NCBI RefSeq assembly: GCF_010667615.1 | Contig: NZ_VYSG01000002.1 | Coordinates: forward strand, 248,001 to 312,000 | Source: Bifidobacterium choloepi | Lineage (GTDB): Bacteria > Actinomycetota > Actinomycetes > Actinomycetales > Bifidobacteriaceae | Direction of reading: 5' to 3' | Length of the DNA stretch: 64,000 bases | Shown: one piece after another, positions 10,072 to 18,764 of the stretch | How positions within the stretch are numbered: position 1 is the stretch's first letter | Layout of the letters: each line of letters opens with the position of its first letter | The notes under the pieces: generated by a model | Told to the model about the DNA's origin: nothing | Databases searched by the model: none | What the model saw: only the letters and a program-made list of their open reading frames with translations | Program-made: the position numbers and the translations under genes

Positions 10072-10749
10072 ATGGAAGGATTCATTGAGCTTTTCCAGTC
10101 CTACAACATTCCCGCCGCATTCCTCGTCAACATCGAGCTGACCGCCTGGAGCGCGCTGTTCTCCGCCATCCTCGGCGTCGTCCTCGTCATGATGAAGATC
10201 TCGCCGGTCCCGTCGCTGCGCCGCGTCTCCGGCGCATACGTCGAACTGTTCAAGAACATGCCGCTGACGATCATCATGGTCTTCATGGTGCTCGGCGTCT
10301 ACGGCCAGCTGAAGCTCGGCTTCTCGAACACGTTCACGACGAACTTCTTCTGGCTCGCCGTCGTCGGCCTGTCGCTGTACACGGCCGCGTTCGTCTGCGA
10401 GTCGCTGCGAAGCGGCATCAACACGGTGCCGCTCGGCCAGGCCGAGGCCGGCCGCGCGCTGGGCCTGAGCTTCATGCAGTCGGCCACGCAGATCATCCTG
10501 CCGCAGGCCTTCCGCGGCTCGGTCGCGCCGCTGGGCAACACGCTGATCGCGCTGCTCAAGAACTCGACCGTCGCGGCGGCCGCGTCGGTGGCCACCGAAA
10601 CGTCCTCGCTGATGAGCGAGATGATCGAGTACCGTCCGGACGTCATCATCCAGATCTTCCTGATCTTCGCGTTCGGCTACGTCATCATGATCATCCCGAT
10701 CGGCCTGCTGACGACGTACCTGTCCAACAAGCTCGCAGTCAGGAGGTGA
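10072..10749 (+). CDS. gluC: Amino acid ABC transporter permease
   Basis: This 225-residue membrane protein of the HisM/GlnP family has about five transmembrane segments. The EAA loop that contacts the ATPase reads EAGRALGLSFMQSATQIILPQA. GGGGAGGA before the ATG overlaps the end of gluB, giving tight translational coupling. It forms a heterodimer with GluD, and its start and length are normal for the family. Confidence 0.92.
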   Translation: MEGFIELFQSYNIPAAFLVNIELTAWSALFSAILGVVLVMMKISPVPSLRRVSGAYVELFKNMPLTIIMVFMVLGVYGQLKLGFSNTFTTNFFWLAVVGLSLYTAAFVCESLRSGINTVPLGQAEAGRALGLSFMQSATQIILPQAFRGSVAPLGNTLIALLKNSTVAAAASVATETSSLMSEMIEYRPDVIIQIFLIFAFGYVIMIIPIGLLTTYLSNKLAVRR

Positions 10750-10758
10750 CGAACAACC

Positions 10759-11979
10759 ATGGCAACCAATGAAAGCAGCGTCCTGTTCGACGAACCGGGC
10801 CCGAAGGCGAAGAAGCGCATCCGCATCGCCAACTGGGTGGCCGGCATCGTCTTCGCCATCGTCGTCGTCCTGATCCTCGTGCGCCTGCACAACCCGCCGC
10901 AGGGCGAAAACCAGCTGTCCTGGGAACTCTGGAAGCCAGCCCTCGAATGGGAAGCCTGGTCGGACTTCTACCTGCCCGGCCTGTGGGCCACGATCCGCGC
11001 GGCCGTCGTCGCCGTCGTCGGCGCCGTCATCTTCGGCCTGATCTTCGGCATCGGCCGACTGCTGCCGAACCCGCTGATCAAGGGCATCTGCGCGATCGTC
11101 ATCGAGTTCACGCGAGCCGTGCCGGTCCTCATCATGATGATCTTCTTCTGGCGAGGCCTGGCGTTCGCCGGCCTCCCGAGCCCGGCGTACTGGGCCGTCG
11201 TCATCTCGCTGATCCTGTACAACGGCTCCGTCGTCGCCGAGCTCATCCGCTCCGGCGTCGGCAACCTGCCGAACGGCCAGCACGAGGCCGGCCTGGCGCT
11301 CGGCCTGACGCGCACGCAGTCGCTGATGAGCATCGAGGTGCCGCAGGCGATCTTCGCCATGCTGCCGGCCGCCGTCACGCAGCTCGTCGTCGTCCTCAAG
11401 GACACGGCGCTCGGCTCGATCATCATGTACACCGACCTGCTGCAGGAAAGCCGCCGACTCGGCTCGATGTACTTCAACATCCTGCAGACGCTCGTCGTCG
11501 CCGCCGTCATCTACTTCATCCTGTGCTGGGCGCTGAGCCGCTTCGCCGAATGGCTTCCGGCCCGCATGCAGCGGCACACGCTGGCGCCGACCGAGCCGGA
11601 ACCGATCGCCCCGATCGCGATCATGGATCCGTCGAACGTCAACCAGATCGCCGTCGCCCACGAGGAACGTCCGCTCGGTGGTTCGCAGCGCCTCTACCAC
11701 GTGCATCACCGCGGCACGAACGCGTCGATCCACCAGTGGCGGCATACCCGCTACACGCAGGGCTTCGACGAGACGCACCCCGAAAGCCAGCAGGAATTCG
11801 AGAAGAAGCCGCTCGCCGAACAGGCCCGGCTCGTATTCTCGACCGGACCGGACAAGGGCGGCAAGGCCGCCAGGAACGCCAAGCCGGCGAAGACCGCCCG
11901 CAAGGGCCGCTGGTTCACGAAGAACGAAGGCAAGTCCGGCGGCGACAAGGACGGATCGTCCGACGGATCGTCCAGGTGA
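10759..11979 (+). CDS. gluD: Amino acid ABC transporter permease with long C-terminal tail
   Basis: This 406-residue second permease of the operon has a HisM-like membrane domain at about residues 30-275 with the EAA loop EAGLALGLTRTQSLMSIEVPQA. The SD AGGAGGTGA overlaps the gluC stop, so the two subunits are coupled. The unusual part is about 130 extra residues after the last membrane helix, first Pro/Ile rich, then very basic (GPDKGGKAARNAKPAKTARK) and ending in Ser/Asp repeats. Family permeases are normally 220-280 residues. The tail is predicted cytosolic and disordered; its role is unknown. A family hairpin follows 51 nt later. Confidence 0.9.
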   Translation: MATNESSVLFDEPGPKAKKRIRIANWVAGIVFAIVVVLILVRLHNPPQGENQLSWELWKPALEWEAWSDFYLPGLWATIRAAVVAVVGAVIFGLIFGIGRLLPNPLIKGICAIVIEFTRAVPVLIMMIFFWRGLAFAGLPSPAYWAVVISLILYNGSVVAELIRSGVGNLPNGQHEAGLALGLTRTQSLMSIEVPQAIFAMLPAAVTQLVVVLKDTALGSIIMYTDLLQESRRLGSMYFNILQTLVVAAVIYFILCWALSRFAEWLPARMQRHTLAPTEPEPIAPIAIMDPSNVNQIAVAHEERPLGGSQRLYHVHHRGTNASIHQWRHTRYTQGFDETHPESQQEFEKKPLAEQARLVFSTGPDKGGKAARNAKPAKTARKGRWFTKNEGKSGGDKDGSSDGSSR

Positions 11980-12030
11980 AATAGCGTCGAATCGTCCGGG
12001 TAACGGCGAATCCCGCCGGTACTCCCGAAC

Positions 12031-12085
12031 GCGAGGGGATGTCGCGATTCCATGATCCAATCACGGAATCGCGGCATCCCCTCGC
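12031..12085 (+). terminator. Hairpin with TGTCGC core after gluD
   Basis: The 21-bp arms 12031-12051 and 12065-12085 contain one G-U pair and enclose a TGAT/ATCA mini-stem. Core and loop are homologous to the hairpin after aspS (7148). No U-tract follows. Confidence 0.65.
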
Positions 12086-12172
12086 CGTATCCATGGTGAC
12101 GGTCATCACGGGCATTCGCGGGTTTCCTTTCCGTCGTCAGGGAAAGACGACGGGGGAGAGGATCGCGCTTTC

Positions 12173-12178
12173 TACAAT
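12173..12178 (+). promoter_or_regulatory. -10 element of ppk2, near-leaderless
   Basis: TACAAT ends 8 nt before ATG 12187. A GGGAG in the gap could act as a very short SD if initiation starts early. No clear -35. Confidence 0.5.
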
Positions 12179-12186
12179 ACGGGAGC

Positions 12187-13176
12187 ATGGGCAACAAGGA
12201 ATCGAAAAAGAAAAAAGTCAGCAAGATCGCGAAGACGATGGACAAGGTGGCGCAGCGGGCGTCGAAGGCCGACGGCAGCGAGTCGGTCGTCGCCGGCCTG
12301 TCGCAGGCGGCGAAGTCGAGCGACATGCTGAGTTCGGTCTTCTCGCTGCCGCCGGCCCAGCGCCTGCGTTTCCGGCCCGGCCAGCGGCTCGCCGACATCG
12401 ACGCGGGGGAGACGCCCGGCTTCGACGGCAACAAGGCCGAATGCGAACGATTCATCGGCCTGTCCGCCACCGAGATCTCGCGCTACCAGCGCCTGATGTA
12501 CGCCAACGGCCTGCACGGCTCGAAGCGGCGCGTGCTGATCATCCTGCAGGGCATGGACGCCTCCGGCAAGGGCGGCATCGTCCGCCACGTCTTCCACCAG
12601 GTCGACCCGATGGGCATCCACTACCACGGCTTCGGCGCCCCGAGCGAGGAAGACAGGCAGCACGACTACCTGTGGCGCATCAGGAAGGAGCTGCCGCCGG
12701 CCGGCTGGATCTCGATCTTCGACCGCTCGCAGTACGAGGACATCGTCATGCCGCACGTCTACGGCACGTTCCCGCCCGAGGTCTGGCAGAAGCGCTACGG
12801 CGAGATCAACGACTTCGAAAGCGAACTGGTCGCCGACGGCTGCGCCATCCTCAAGATCTACCTCGTCTCCAGCAAGGAGGCGCAGAAGCAGCACTTCCTC
12901 AAGCGACTGTACGATCCGCGTAAGTACTGGAAATTCGATCCGTCCGACCTCGACGCCCGCGACCGCTGGGACGACTACGTCGCCGCCTGGCAGGACGTGT
13001 TCGAGAAGACGAGCACGCCGGACGCGCCGTGGTACCTGATCCCGGCCGACCACCGCTGGTATTCGAGGATGGCCGTCTCCGAACTCCTCAGGACGACCAT
13101 GAAGAACTTCAACATGACATGGCCACCGCTCGACGTCGACCGCGCCGAGGCGCTGGAACGCCTCGAAGCCGACTGA
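12187..13176 (+). CDS. ppk2: Polyphosphate kinase 2 family protein
   Basis: This 329-residue protein is a class PPK2 enzyme, transferring phosphate between polyphosphate and nucleotides. It has Walker A GMDASGKGG near residue 125, the lid/acidic segment FDRSQYEDI and the conserved YLVSSKEAQKQHFLKRL and WYLIPADHRWYSR blocks. The first 60 residues are basic and variable. PPK2 enzymes differ in whether they make NTPs from NDP or NMP, and that cannot be decided here. Its product or substrate pool links to the polyphosphate glucokinase at 42.4 kb. The gene is monocistronic between gluD and the antiporter gene. Confidence 0.9.
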   Translation: MGNKESKKKKVSKIAKTMDKVAQRASKADGSESVVAGLSQAAKSSDMLSSVFSLPPAQRLRFRPGQRLADIDAGETPGFDGNKAECERFIGLSATEISRYQRLMYANGLHGSKRRVLIILQGMDASGKGGIVRHVFHQVDPMGIHYHGFGAPSEEDRQHDYLWRIRKELPPAGWISIFDRSQYEDIVMPHVYGTFPPEVWQKRYGEINDFESELVADGCAILKIYLVSSKEAQKQHFLKRLYDPRKYWKFDPSDLDARDRWDDYVAAWQDVFEKTSTPDAPWYLIPADHRWYSRMAVSELLRTTMKNFNMTWPPLDVDRAEALERLEAD

Positions 13177-13287
13177 CCGGGCCGGCTGGCCGCCTCCCGG
13201 CCGGGCCTCCGCGGTCGCGCCTGTTCGCGGTCAGCAACAGGCCAATTCGTTTTCCGTTCGCCGGCGGGCGAACGGAATGCCGTCGGG

Positions 13288-13296
13288 TGCTATGCT
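13288..13296 (+). promoter_or_regulatory. Extended -10 promoter of the antiporter gene
   Basis: TGC followed by TATGCT forms an extended -10 element; transcription would start near 13303 and give a leader of about 335 nt. The -35 position is occupied by the right arm of an inverted repeat. Confidence 0.4.
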
Positions 13297-13339
13297 TGGA
13301 CGCCAAATCCGATGGCGATAATCGGGTTTTGGTGCTCCC

Positions 13340-13405
13340 GTTACGCTGACGCCGAACAGAACCGGGCAATGGCGTCCGGTTTGGGCAAGCCGCGTCAGAC
13401 GTAAC
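13340..13405 (+). ncRNA. Candidate structured RNA element in the antiporter leader
   Basis: GTTACG+CTGACGC (13340-13352) pairs with GCGTCAG+CGTAAC (13392-13398, 13400-13405) to give 13 bp with a single bulged A at 13399. Inside it AACCGG (13360-13365) pairs with CCGGTT (13376-13381). The asymmetric internal loops of 7 and 10 nt are typical of ligand- or protein-binding RNA. I cannot assign it to a known riboswitch class. Confidence 0.4.
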
Positions 13406-13637
13406 CCTTCGTCCGAATATTTCCCCCAGAACAAATCGACCGATTTCGGCAATCGCCGCCGACTACCTTCGGAGATCAGGAAAGCCGAGAATCGTCCGGC
13501 ACGGCCGGTGCGGGTAGGGACGCACGGATCGACAAGGCGGTTCTTCCGGCTGTCCCAACGCAATATCCTTGCAGTCCGCCGGGGGAGAAACACCAACGCA
13601 GCGGGAAGCGGGGATCCGACAGACAAAGCTGAAAACT

Positions 13638-15899
13638 ATGAGTACAACAACTAAATCGGGCACCAAGGCGGTGTCGGCGTCCAAGGCCAAGGAGGCGGTG
13701 AAGGGCGCCAACTCGGGCACCGGATACATATCGACGATAGCCCTGACGATGATGACGGTCACGACGCTGGCCGGCATCGCCAACGACGTGCAGCTGAGCT
13801 TCTACGGCCTGTCGGCCGTGACCTACCTGCTCATCGGCGGCATCCTGTTCTTCATCCCGACCGGTCTGGTCGCGGCCGAGCTGGCTTCCGGATGGAGCCA
13901 GCGCGGCGGCATCTTCAGGTGGGTCGGCGAAGGCCTGGGCACGTTCCCGGCCATTTGCTGCCTGCTGATCCTGTGGTTCCAGACGTCGTTCTCGTTCGGT
14001 TCCGGCATCCCTGGCTCGTCGGCGACGATCGGCTTTTTCACCTCCGACTACAACTGGGCCGTCAACTTCGCCGAGTCCGACCACTCCTGGAAGGTCACGC
14101 TGCCGATCATGCTTGGCTGGCTCGCCTACTACTGGTTCATCTGCTGGCTGGCAACGAAGGGCGTCAAGGTCTTCTCGAACATCGCCAAGTACGGCGTCAT
14201 CTTCGGCACGTTCATCCCGCTGGCCATCATGATGATTCTCGCAGTCGTCTGGCTGTGCAAGGGCAACCGTCCCGCCATCGACATGTCGTTCAGTGGATTC
14301 GTGCCGCAATGGAGTGGCATCTCGACGTTATCGCTGGCCGCCGGCGTGTTCTTCTCGTTCGCCGGCGTCGACATGAACGCCGCCCACATCAAGGACCTCA
14401 AGCACCCGAGCAAGCAGTTCCCGGTCGTCGTGTTCATTTCGATGATCCTCGCGTTCCTCATCTTCGTCATCGGCACCGTCATCATCGCCATGATCGTGCC
14501 CGAAGGCCAGATCAACCTGCTGTACACGCTGGATACCGTGTTCCGCGACCTCGGCGCGCAGATTGGCTTCCCGGACCTCTATCTCGTCATTGTCTACCTG
14601 TCGCTGGCCAACTCGTTCGCGGCCCTGATCACGAACCTCGCCGGTCCGTCGTACATGCTCGGCCAGGCCGGTCGCTCGGGCTTCCTGCCGAAGTGGCTGC
14701 AGAACAACAACAAGCACGGCATGCCGTCGCGCATGATGTACTTCCAGATGCTGTTCATGACGATCGTCGCGTTCGTCGTCTTCTTCCTGCCGAACATCGA
14801 GGGTTTCGTCGCGCTGGTCACCCAGGCGATCACGATCTTGTACATGCTGTACTACGTCTTCATGTTTGTCGCGTTCCTGCGCCTGCGCTACACGCAGCCG
14901 AACCGTCCGCGCGGATTCAAGGTCCCCGGCGGCAAGGTCGGCGCATGGATCGTGGCGTGCGTCGGCATCGCGGCGTCGGTCTTCGCGATCGTGCTGGCCA
15001 TGTATCCGCCGGCACAGCTCAAGGCCGAAGTCGGTTCCGGCTTCACCTACGACGTCATCATCATTGCGATGATCGCGTTCGTCTTCCTGTGCTGCGTTCT
15101 GCTGTATCGCTTGTCCCGCAAGCGCAACTGGGTCGATCCGACCAACCAGTTCGCGCCGTTTACCTGGCAGATCGAAGGCATGAAGAAGCCGGGCAAGGCA
15201 CTGTCCAACATTCCGACCGCCATCATGTCCGAAGACCAGGATCCGATGGGCATGCCGATCAAGCACACCTACACGCCCGACGAGATGATCAGCCTGCCGA
15301 GTTCGGCCACGCCGGAACAGCAGGCCGAGGCGGCGGCCGACCTGCTCAGGCAGAAGGGCATCGTCGAGCCGGACACGCCGGAGGCCGGACCGATCCTCGT
15401 CAACTCCGAAGCCAGTACCAAGGCTGTCCAGTTCGATACGCCGAACAACGGCGTTCCGGTGGACGGCGCCGATGGCACGACGAAGCTGCCGACGCCCACC
15501 GCCGAACAGGTCGGCGCGACGGCATTGCCTGACAACCCATCGGCCGCAGCCGATATCGCCCGTGCCCGCGCCAAGGCGGCCGCCGCCGAATCGCGCGACG
15601 CCTCCGCCGAAGTCAAGGCCTACAACGCCGAAGCCAAGGCCGACGACGCGCTGGCCGAAGCCGAAGGCAACGCCCGCACCGCAACGGCCACGGCCAATCT
15701 CGCCCGCGCCTCCGTCATGAAGGACATGTCCGACCTGGCCGATGGCAAGGCTCCGGCCAGCGACGGCACACCGACCATCATGTCGGACGAATCGTCCAAG
15801 ACGACCACGAAGCCGGCGGTACCCAACGCTTCCGCTGTTTCCTCCGACGCCACGGCCACCGGCAAGCCGGCGGCCGACGGCACGGCAGCGAAGCAGTGA
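13638..15899 (+). CDS. GadC-like amino acid antiporter (APC superfamily)
   Basis: This 753-residue protein has about 12 transmembrane helices in residues 30-505, with sequence typical of the glutamate:GABA antiporter group (VAAELASGWSQRGGIFRWVGEG, then FFSFAGVDMNAAHIKDL). Such transporters exchange an external amino acid for its decarboxylation product and support acid resistance. No decarboxylase gene is in the window, so the exchange pair is not known. The last 250 residues form an Ala-rich, charged cytosolic tail with heptad-like AEAKA repeats, far longer than in GadC. ATG 13638 is the only start consistent with conserved length; the SD is weak. Control is probably through the 335-nt leader. 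Confidence 0.83.
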   Translation: MSTTTKSGTKAVSASKAKEAVKGANSGTGYISTIALTMMTVTTLAGIANDVQLSFYGLSAVTYLLIGGILFFIPTGLVAAELASGWSQRGGIFRWVGEGLGTFPAICCLLILWFQTSFSFGSGIPGSSATIGFFTSDYNWAVNFAESDHSWKVTLPIMLGWLAYYWFICWLATKGVKVFSNIAKYGVIFGTFIPLAIMMILAVVWLCKGNRPAIDMSFSGFVPQWSGISTLSLAAGVFFSFAGVDMNAAHIKDLKHPSKQFPVVVFISMILAFLIFVIGTVIIAMIVPEGQINLLYTLDTVFRDLGAQIGFPDLYLVIVYLSLANSFAALITNLAGPSYMLGQAGRSGFLPKWLQNNNKHGMPSRMMYFQMLFMTIVAFVVFFLPNIEGFVALVTQAITILYMLYYVFMFVAFLRLRYTQPNRPRGFKVPGGKVGAWIVACVGIAASVFAIVLAMYPPAQLKAEVGSGFTYDVIIIAMIAFVFLCCVLLYRLSRKRNWVDPTNQFAPFTWQIEGMKKPGKALSNIPTAIMSEDQDPMGMPIKHTYTPDEMISLPSSATPEQQAEAAADLLRQKGIVEPDTPEAGPILVNSEASTKAVQFDTPNNGVPVDGADGTTKLPTPTAEQVGATALPDNPSAAADIARARAKAAAAESRDASAEVKAYNAEAKADDALAEAEGNARTATATANLARASVMKDMSDLADGKAPASDGTPTIMSDESSKTTTKPAVPNASAVSSDATATGKPAADGTAAKQ

Positions 15900-15918
15900 G
15901 TCAGCAACCTCCCATTGG

Positions 15919-15958
15919 CAGACGGCGGGGCTCCGGGCGACCGGAGCCCCGCCGTCTG
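15919..15958 (+). terminator. Hairpin after the antiporter gene
   Basis: The 18-bp perfect arms (15919-15936, 15941-15958) enclose GCGA, starting 19 nt after the stop. The downstream TCTGTC is only mildly U-rich. Confidence 0.7.
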
Positions 15959-16017
15959 TCTGTCCGGTCGTCCGGCGACCAGTCGCCGCGGCTTCTCCGT
16001 CGGGAAACGTCACCGGC

Positions 16018-16023
16018 TAGACT
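16018..16023 (+). promoter_or_regulatory. -10 element of the helicase gene, leaderless arrangement
   Basis: TAGACT ends 7 nt before ATG 16031. TTCTCC at 15993 is a poor -35 candidate with a 19-bp spacer. Confidence 0.5.
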
Positions 16024-16030
16024 GGGACGC

Positions 16031-18646
16031 ATGACTGAAGACACTGCGGCAACGAACGGCGAGGCGGCCGTCTCCTCCTACGGCTCGCTGGCGAAGCTGG
16101 CGCCCGACTGGAACGATCCGGACCCCCGGTACCTCGACGACGACGATATCTACGAACGATTCTTCCAATGGGTGGAGGACACGAAACACGTCGAGCCCTG
16201 GCCGCACCAGGAAGAAGCCGTCATGGACCTGCTCGAGGGCGACCACGTCATCCTCAACACGCCGACCGGCTCCGGCAAGTCGATGGTCGCCCTCGGCATG
16301 CATTACGCGGCGCTCGCGACCGGCCGCCGCTCCTACTACACGGCGCCGATCAAGGCGCTCGTCTCCGAGAAGTTCTTCGACCTCGTCGACGTGTTCGGCC
16401 GCGAGAACGTCGGCATGGTGACCGGCGACTCGTCCATCAACCCGGACGCGCCGATCATCTGCTGCACGGCCGAGATCCTCGCCAACCAGGCCCTGCGCGA
16501 GGGCGCGAAGGCCGACATCGGCTGCGTGGCGATGGACGAGTTCCACTACTACGGTGACCCGGAGCGCGGCTGGGCGTGGCAGGTGCCGCTGCTCACGCTG
16601 CCGAAGACGCAGTTCCTGCTGATGAGCGCCACGCTCGGCAACGTCGACGCGATCGCCGACAAGCTCGAGGCGATGACCGACCGGCCCGTCGACATCATCG
16701 CGAACGCACCCAGGCCGGTGCCGCTCGAATACGAATACACGCTCGAGCCGCTCGAGAAGACCGTCGAGCTCGCCGTCTCGAAGGGCCAGACGCCGATCTA
16801 CGTCGTCCACTTCTCGCAGGACGCCGCGCTCGACACGGCCCAGTCGCTCGCCAACACCGGCGTCTCGACGAAGGAACAGCGCGCCGCGATCGCCGAGGCA
16901 ATCAGGGGCACGAAGTTCACGACCGGCTTCGGCAAGATCCTGCAGCGGCTCTTGAAGACCGGCGTCGGCATCCACCACGCCGGCATGCTGCCGCGCTACC
17001 GCCGCCTCGTCGAGCAGCTCGCCCAGCAGGGCCTGCTGCCGGTCATCTGCGGCACCGACACGCTCGGCGTCGGCATCAACGTGCCGATCCACTCGGTCGT
17101 CCTCACGCAGCTGACGAAGTTCGACGGCACGAGGATGCGCCGGCTGCGCGCCCGCGAATTCCACCAGATCGCCGGCCGCGCCGGACGTTCCGGCTTCGAC
17201 ACCGAGGGCCTCGTCATCGCCGAGGCGCCCGAATACGAGATCGAGAACGCGCGCGCCGTCGCGAAGGCCGGCGACGATCCGAAGAAACTCAAGAAAATCA
17301 AGCGCAAGAAAGCGCCGGAAGGCTTCGTCAACTGGACCGAGTCGACGTTCGACAAGCTCATCGACGCGGCACCGGAAACGCTCATGCCCCACATGAAGGT
17401 CTCGCACTCGATGGTCCTCAACGAGGTGCAGCAGGGCGGCGACGCCCGTGCGAGAATCGTGAAGCTCATCGACGACTCGTCGCAGACGCCCGACCAGAAG
17501 GACCAGCTGCTCGAGCGCGCCGACGCGATCTTCGAGACGCTGTTCGACACCGGCGTCATCGAGACCGAACCGAACGGCCACGGCGGCGAGGACTATTTCC
17601 TGACCGTCGACGTGCCGGACAACATCGCGCTCGACCAGCCGCTGTCGCCGTTCCTGCTCGCCGCCCTCGAACTGCTCGACCCCGAATCGGACACCTACGC
17701 GCTCGACGTCGTCTCGATGGCCGAGGCCACGCTCGAGGACCCCAAGCAGGTCCTCAAGGCCCAGCAGCGCCAGGCACGCGACAAGGCGATGGCGACGATG
17801 AAGGAGGAGGGCCTGGACTACGACGAGCGCATGGACCGGCTGGCCGAGGTCACGTGGCCGAAGCCGCTCGCCGACATGCTCGACGCGGCGTTCGACGAAT
17901 ACCGGCACGACGTGCCGTGGGCGGCCGACTACGAACTGTCACCGAAGTCCGTCGTGCGCGACATGGTCGAGACGGCCTCCGACTTCAACGGCTACATCGC
18001 CCGCTACGGCATCGCCCGCTCCGAGGGCACGCTGCTGCGCTACCTGTCGGACGCATACCGGGTGCTGGCGCGCACGGTGCCGCGCGACAAGCGCGACGAG
18101 CAACTCGACGACATCGTTTCCTGGCTGCGCGTCGTCGTGCGCTCGGTCGACTCGTCGCTCGTCGACGAATGGGAGGCCGCCGGCCTCGAGTCCGATGGCG
18201 TGCCGGCCGGCGCCGTCGACGCGGCGACGGCCGCGACGCTCGCCGCGCCGGGCACGGCCGACGCCGTCGTCGAGGACCGGCGCGGCCTGATCGTGCTCAT
18301 CCGCAACGCGATGTTCCGCCGCGTGCTGCTGATGGACCGCGACGACCCGGCCGCGCTCGGCGAGCTCGACCGCGAATGGGGCTACGGGCCTCACGAATGG
18401 GAAGACGCGCTCGACGACTACTACGACGACCACGAGTACGTCAACATCGACGCCGGCGCCCGCAGCGGCGAGCTGTTCATCCTCGACGACCGCCACGAGA
18501 AGGACGAGCACACCTGGAAGGTGCGTCAGGTCATCGACGACTCCGACGGCGACCACAACTGGGCGATCACCGGCATCGTCGACCTCGACGCCATCCAGGA
18601 ACGCGGCGAAGTCGTCTTCCACGACTACGAGGTCGACGAGATCTAG
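16031..18646 (+). CDS. DEAD/DEAH-box helicase, Ski2-like, with DUF3516 C-terminus
   Basis: This 871-residue superfamily 2 helicase is of the actinobacterial Ski2-like type. Motif I is TPTGSGKS, Ia APIKALVSEKF, motif II DEFHYYGD, motif III LMSATL, motif V GTDTLGVGINVP and motif VI QIAGRAGRSGFD, all intact. The C-terminal half matches the DUF3516 region found in these proteins. It probably unwinds RNA or RNA-DNA hybrids with ATP hydrolysis; the cellular substrate is unproven. Although the frame is open to 15896, that segment includes the upstream terminator, and ATG 16031 sits 7 nt behind TAGACT. It is monocistronic and convergent with the UcpA-like gene. Confidence 0.9.
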   Translation: MTEDTAATNGEAAVSSYGSLAKLAPDWNDPDPRYLDDDDIYERFFQWVEDTKHVEPWPHQEEAVMDLLEGDHVILNTPTGSGKSMVALGMHYAALATGRRSYYTAPIKALVSEKFFDLVDVFGRENVGMVTGDSSINPDAPIICCTAEILANQALREGAKADIGCVAMDEFHYYGDPERGWAWQVPLLTLPKTQFLLMSATLGNVDAIADKLEAMTDRPVDIIANAPRPVPLEYEYTLEPLEKTVELAVSKGQTPIYVVHFSQDAALDTAQSLANTGVSTKEQRAAIAEAIRGTKFTTGFGKILQRLLKTGVGIHHAGMLPRYRRLVEQLAQQGLLPVICGTDTLGVGINVPIHSVVLTQLTKFDGTRMRRLRAREFHQIAGRAGRSGFDTEGLVIAEAPEYEIENARAVAKAGDDPKKLKKIKRKKAPEGFVNWTESTFDKLIDAAPETLMPHMKVSHSMVLNEVQQGGDARARIVKLIDDSSQTPDQKDQLLERADAIFETLFDTGVIETEPNGHGGEDYFLTVDVPDNIALDQPLSPFLLAALELLDPESDTYALDVVSMAEATLEDPKQVLKAQQRQARDKAMATMKEEGLDYDERMDRLAEVTWPKPLADMLDAAFDEYRHDVPWAADYELSPKSVVRDMVETASDFNGYIARYGIARSEGTLLRYLSDAYRVLARTVPRDKRDEQLDDIVSWLRVVVRSVDSSLVDEWEAAGLESDGVPAGAVDAATAATLAAPGTADAVVEDRRGLIVLIRNAMFRRVLLMDRDDPAALGELDREWGYGPHEWEDALDDYYDDHEYVNIDAGARSGELFILDDRHEKDEHTWKVRQVIDDSDGDHNWAITGIVDLDAIQERGEVVFHDYEVDEI

Positions 18647-18696
18647 CGGGACCGGAGCTTCGCGGCCCTCCGGCATGCCGGAAGGAACCGAAAAAA

Positions 18697-18741
18697 CGGA
18701 TGTCACGGACTCGGGCCGCCGGCCCGGGTCCGTGACATCCG
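18697..18741. terminator. 21-bp hairpin with TGTCAC core between convergent genes
   Basis: Arms 18697-18717 and 18721-18741 carry one G-U pair and a GCC loop. It lies 50 nt after the helicase stop and 23 nt from the stop of the convergent UcpA-like gene. No U-tract on either side. Confidence 0.65.
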
Positions 18742-18764
18742 GAGAATGGGGATGGGCGCGGCGC

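Larger units (their letters stand above)
13177..13637 (+). other. 461-bp intergenic leader region before the GadC-like antiporter
   Basis: No protein gene is supported here. It holds an 11-bp inverted repeat (13252-13262 with 13267-13277, loop GGCG), a likely terminator or operator; an extended -10 (TGC TATGCT, 13288-13296); and the nested helical element at 13340-13405. The remaining 230 bp up to the start codon show no further strong pairing or repeat. Confidence 0.6.
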
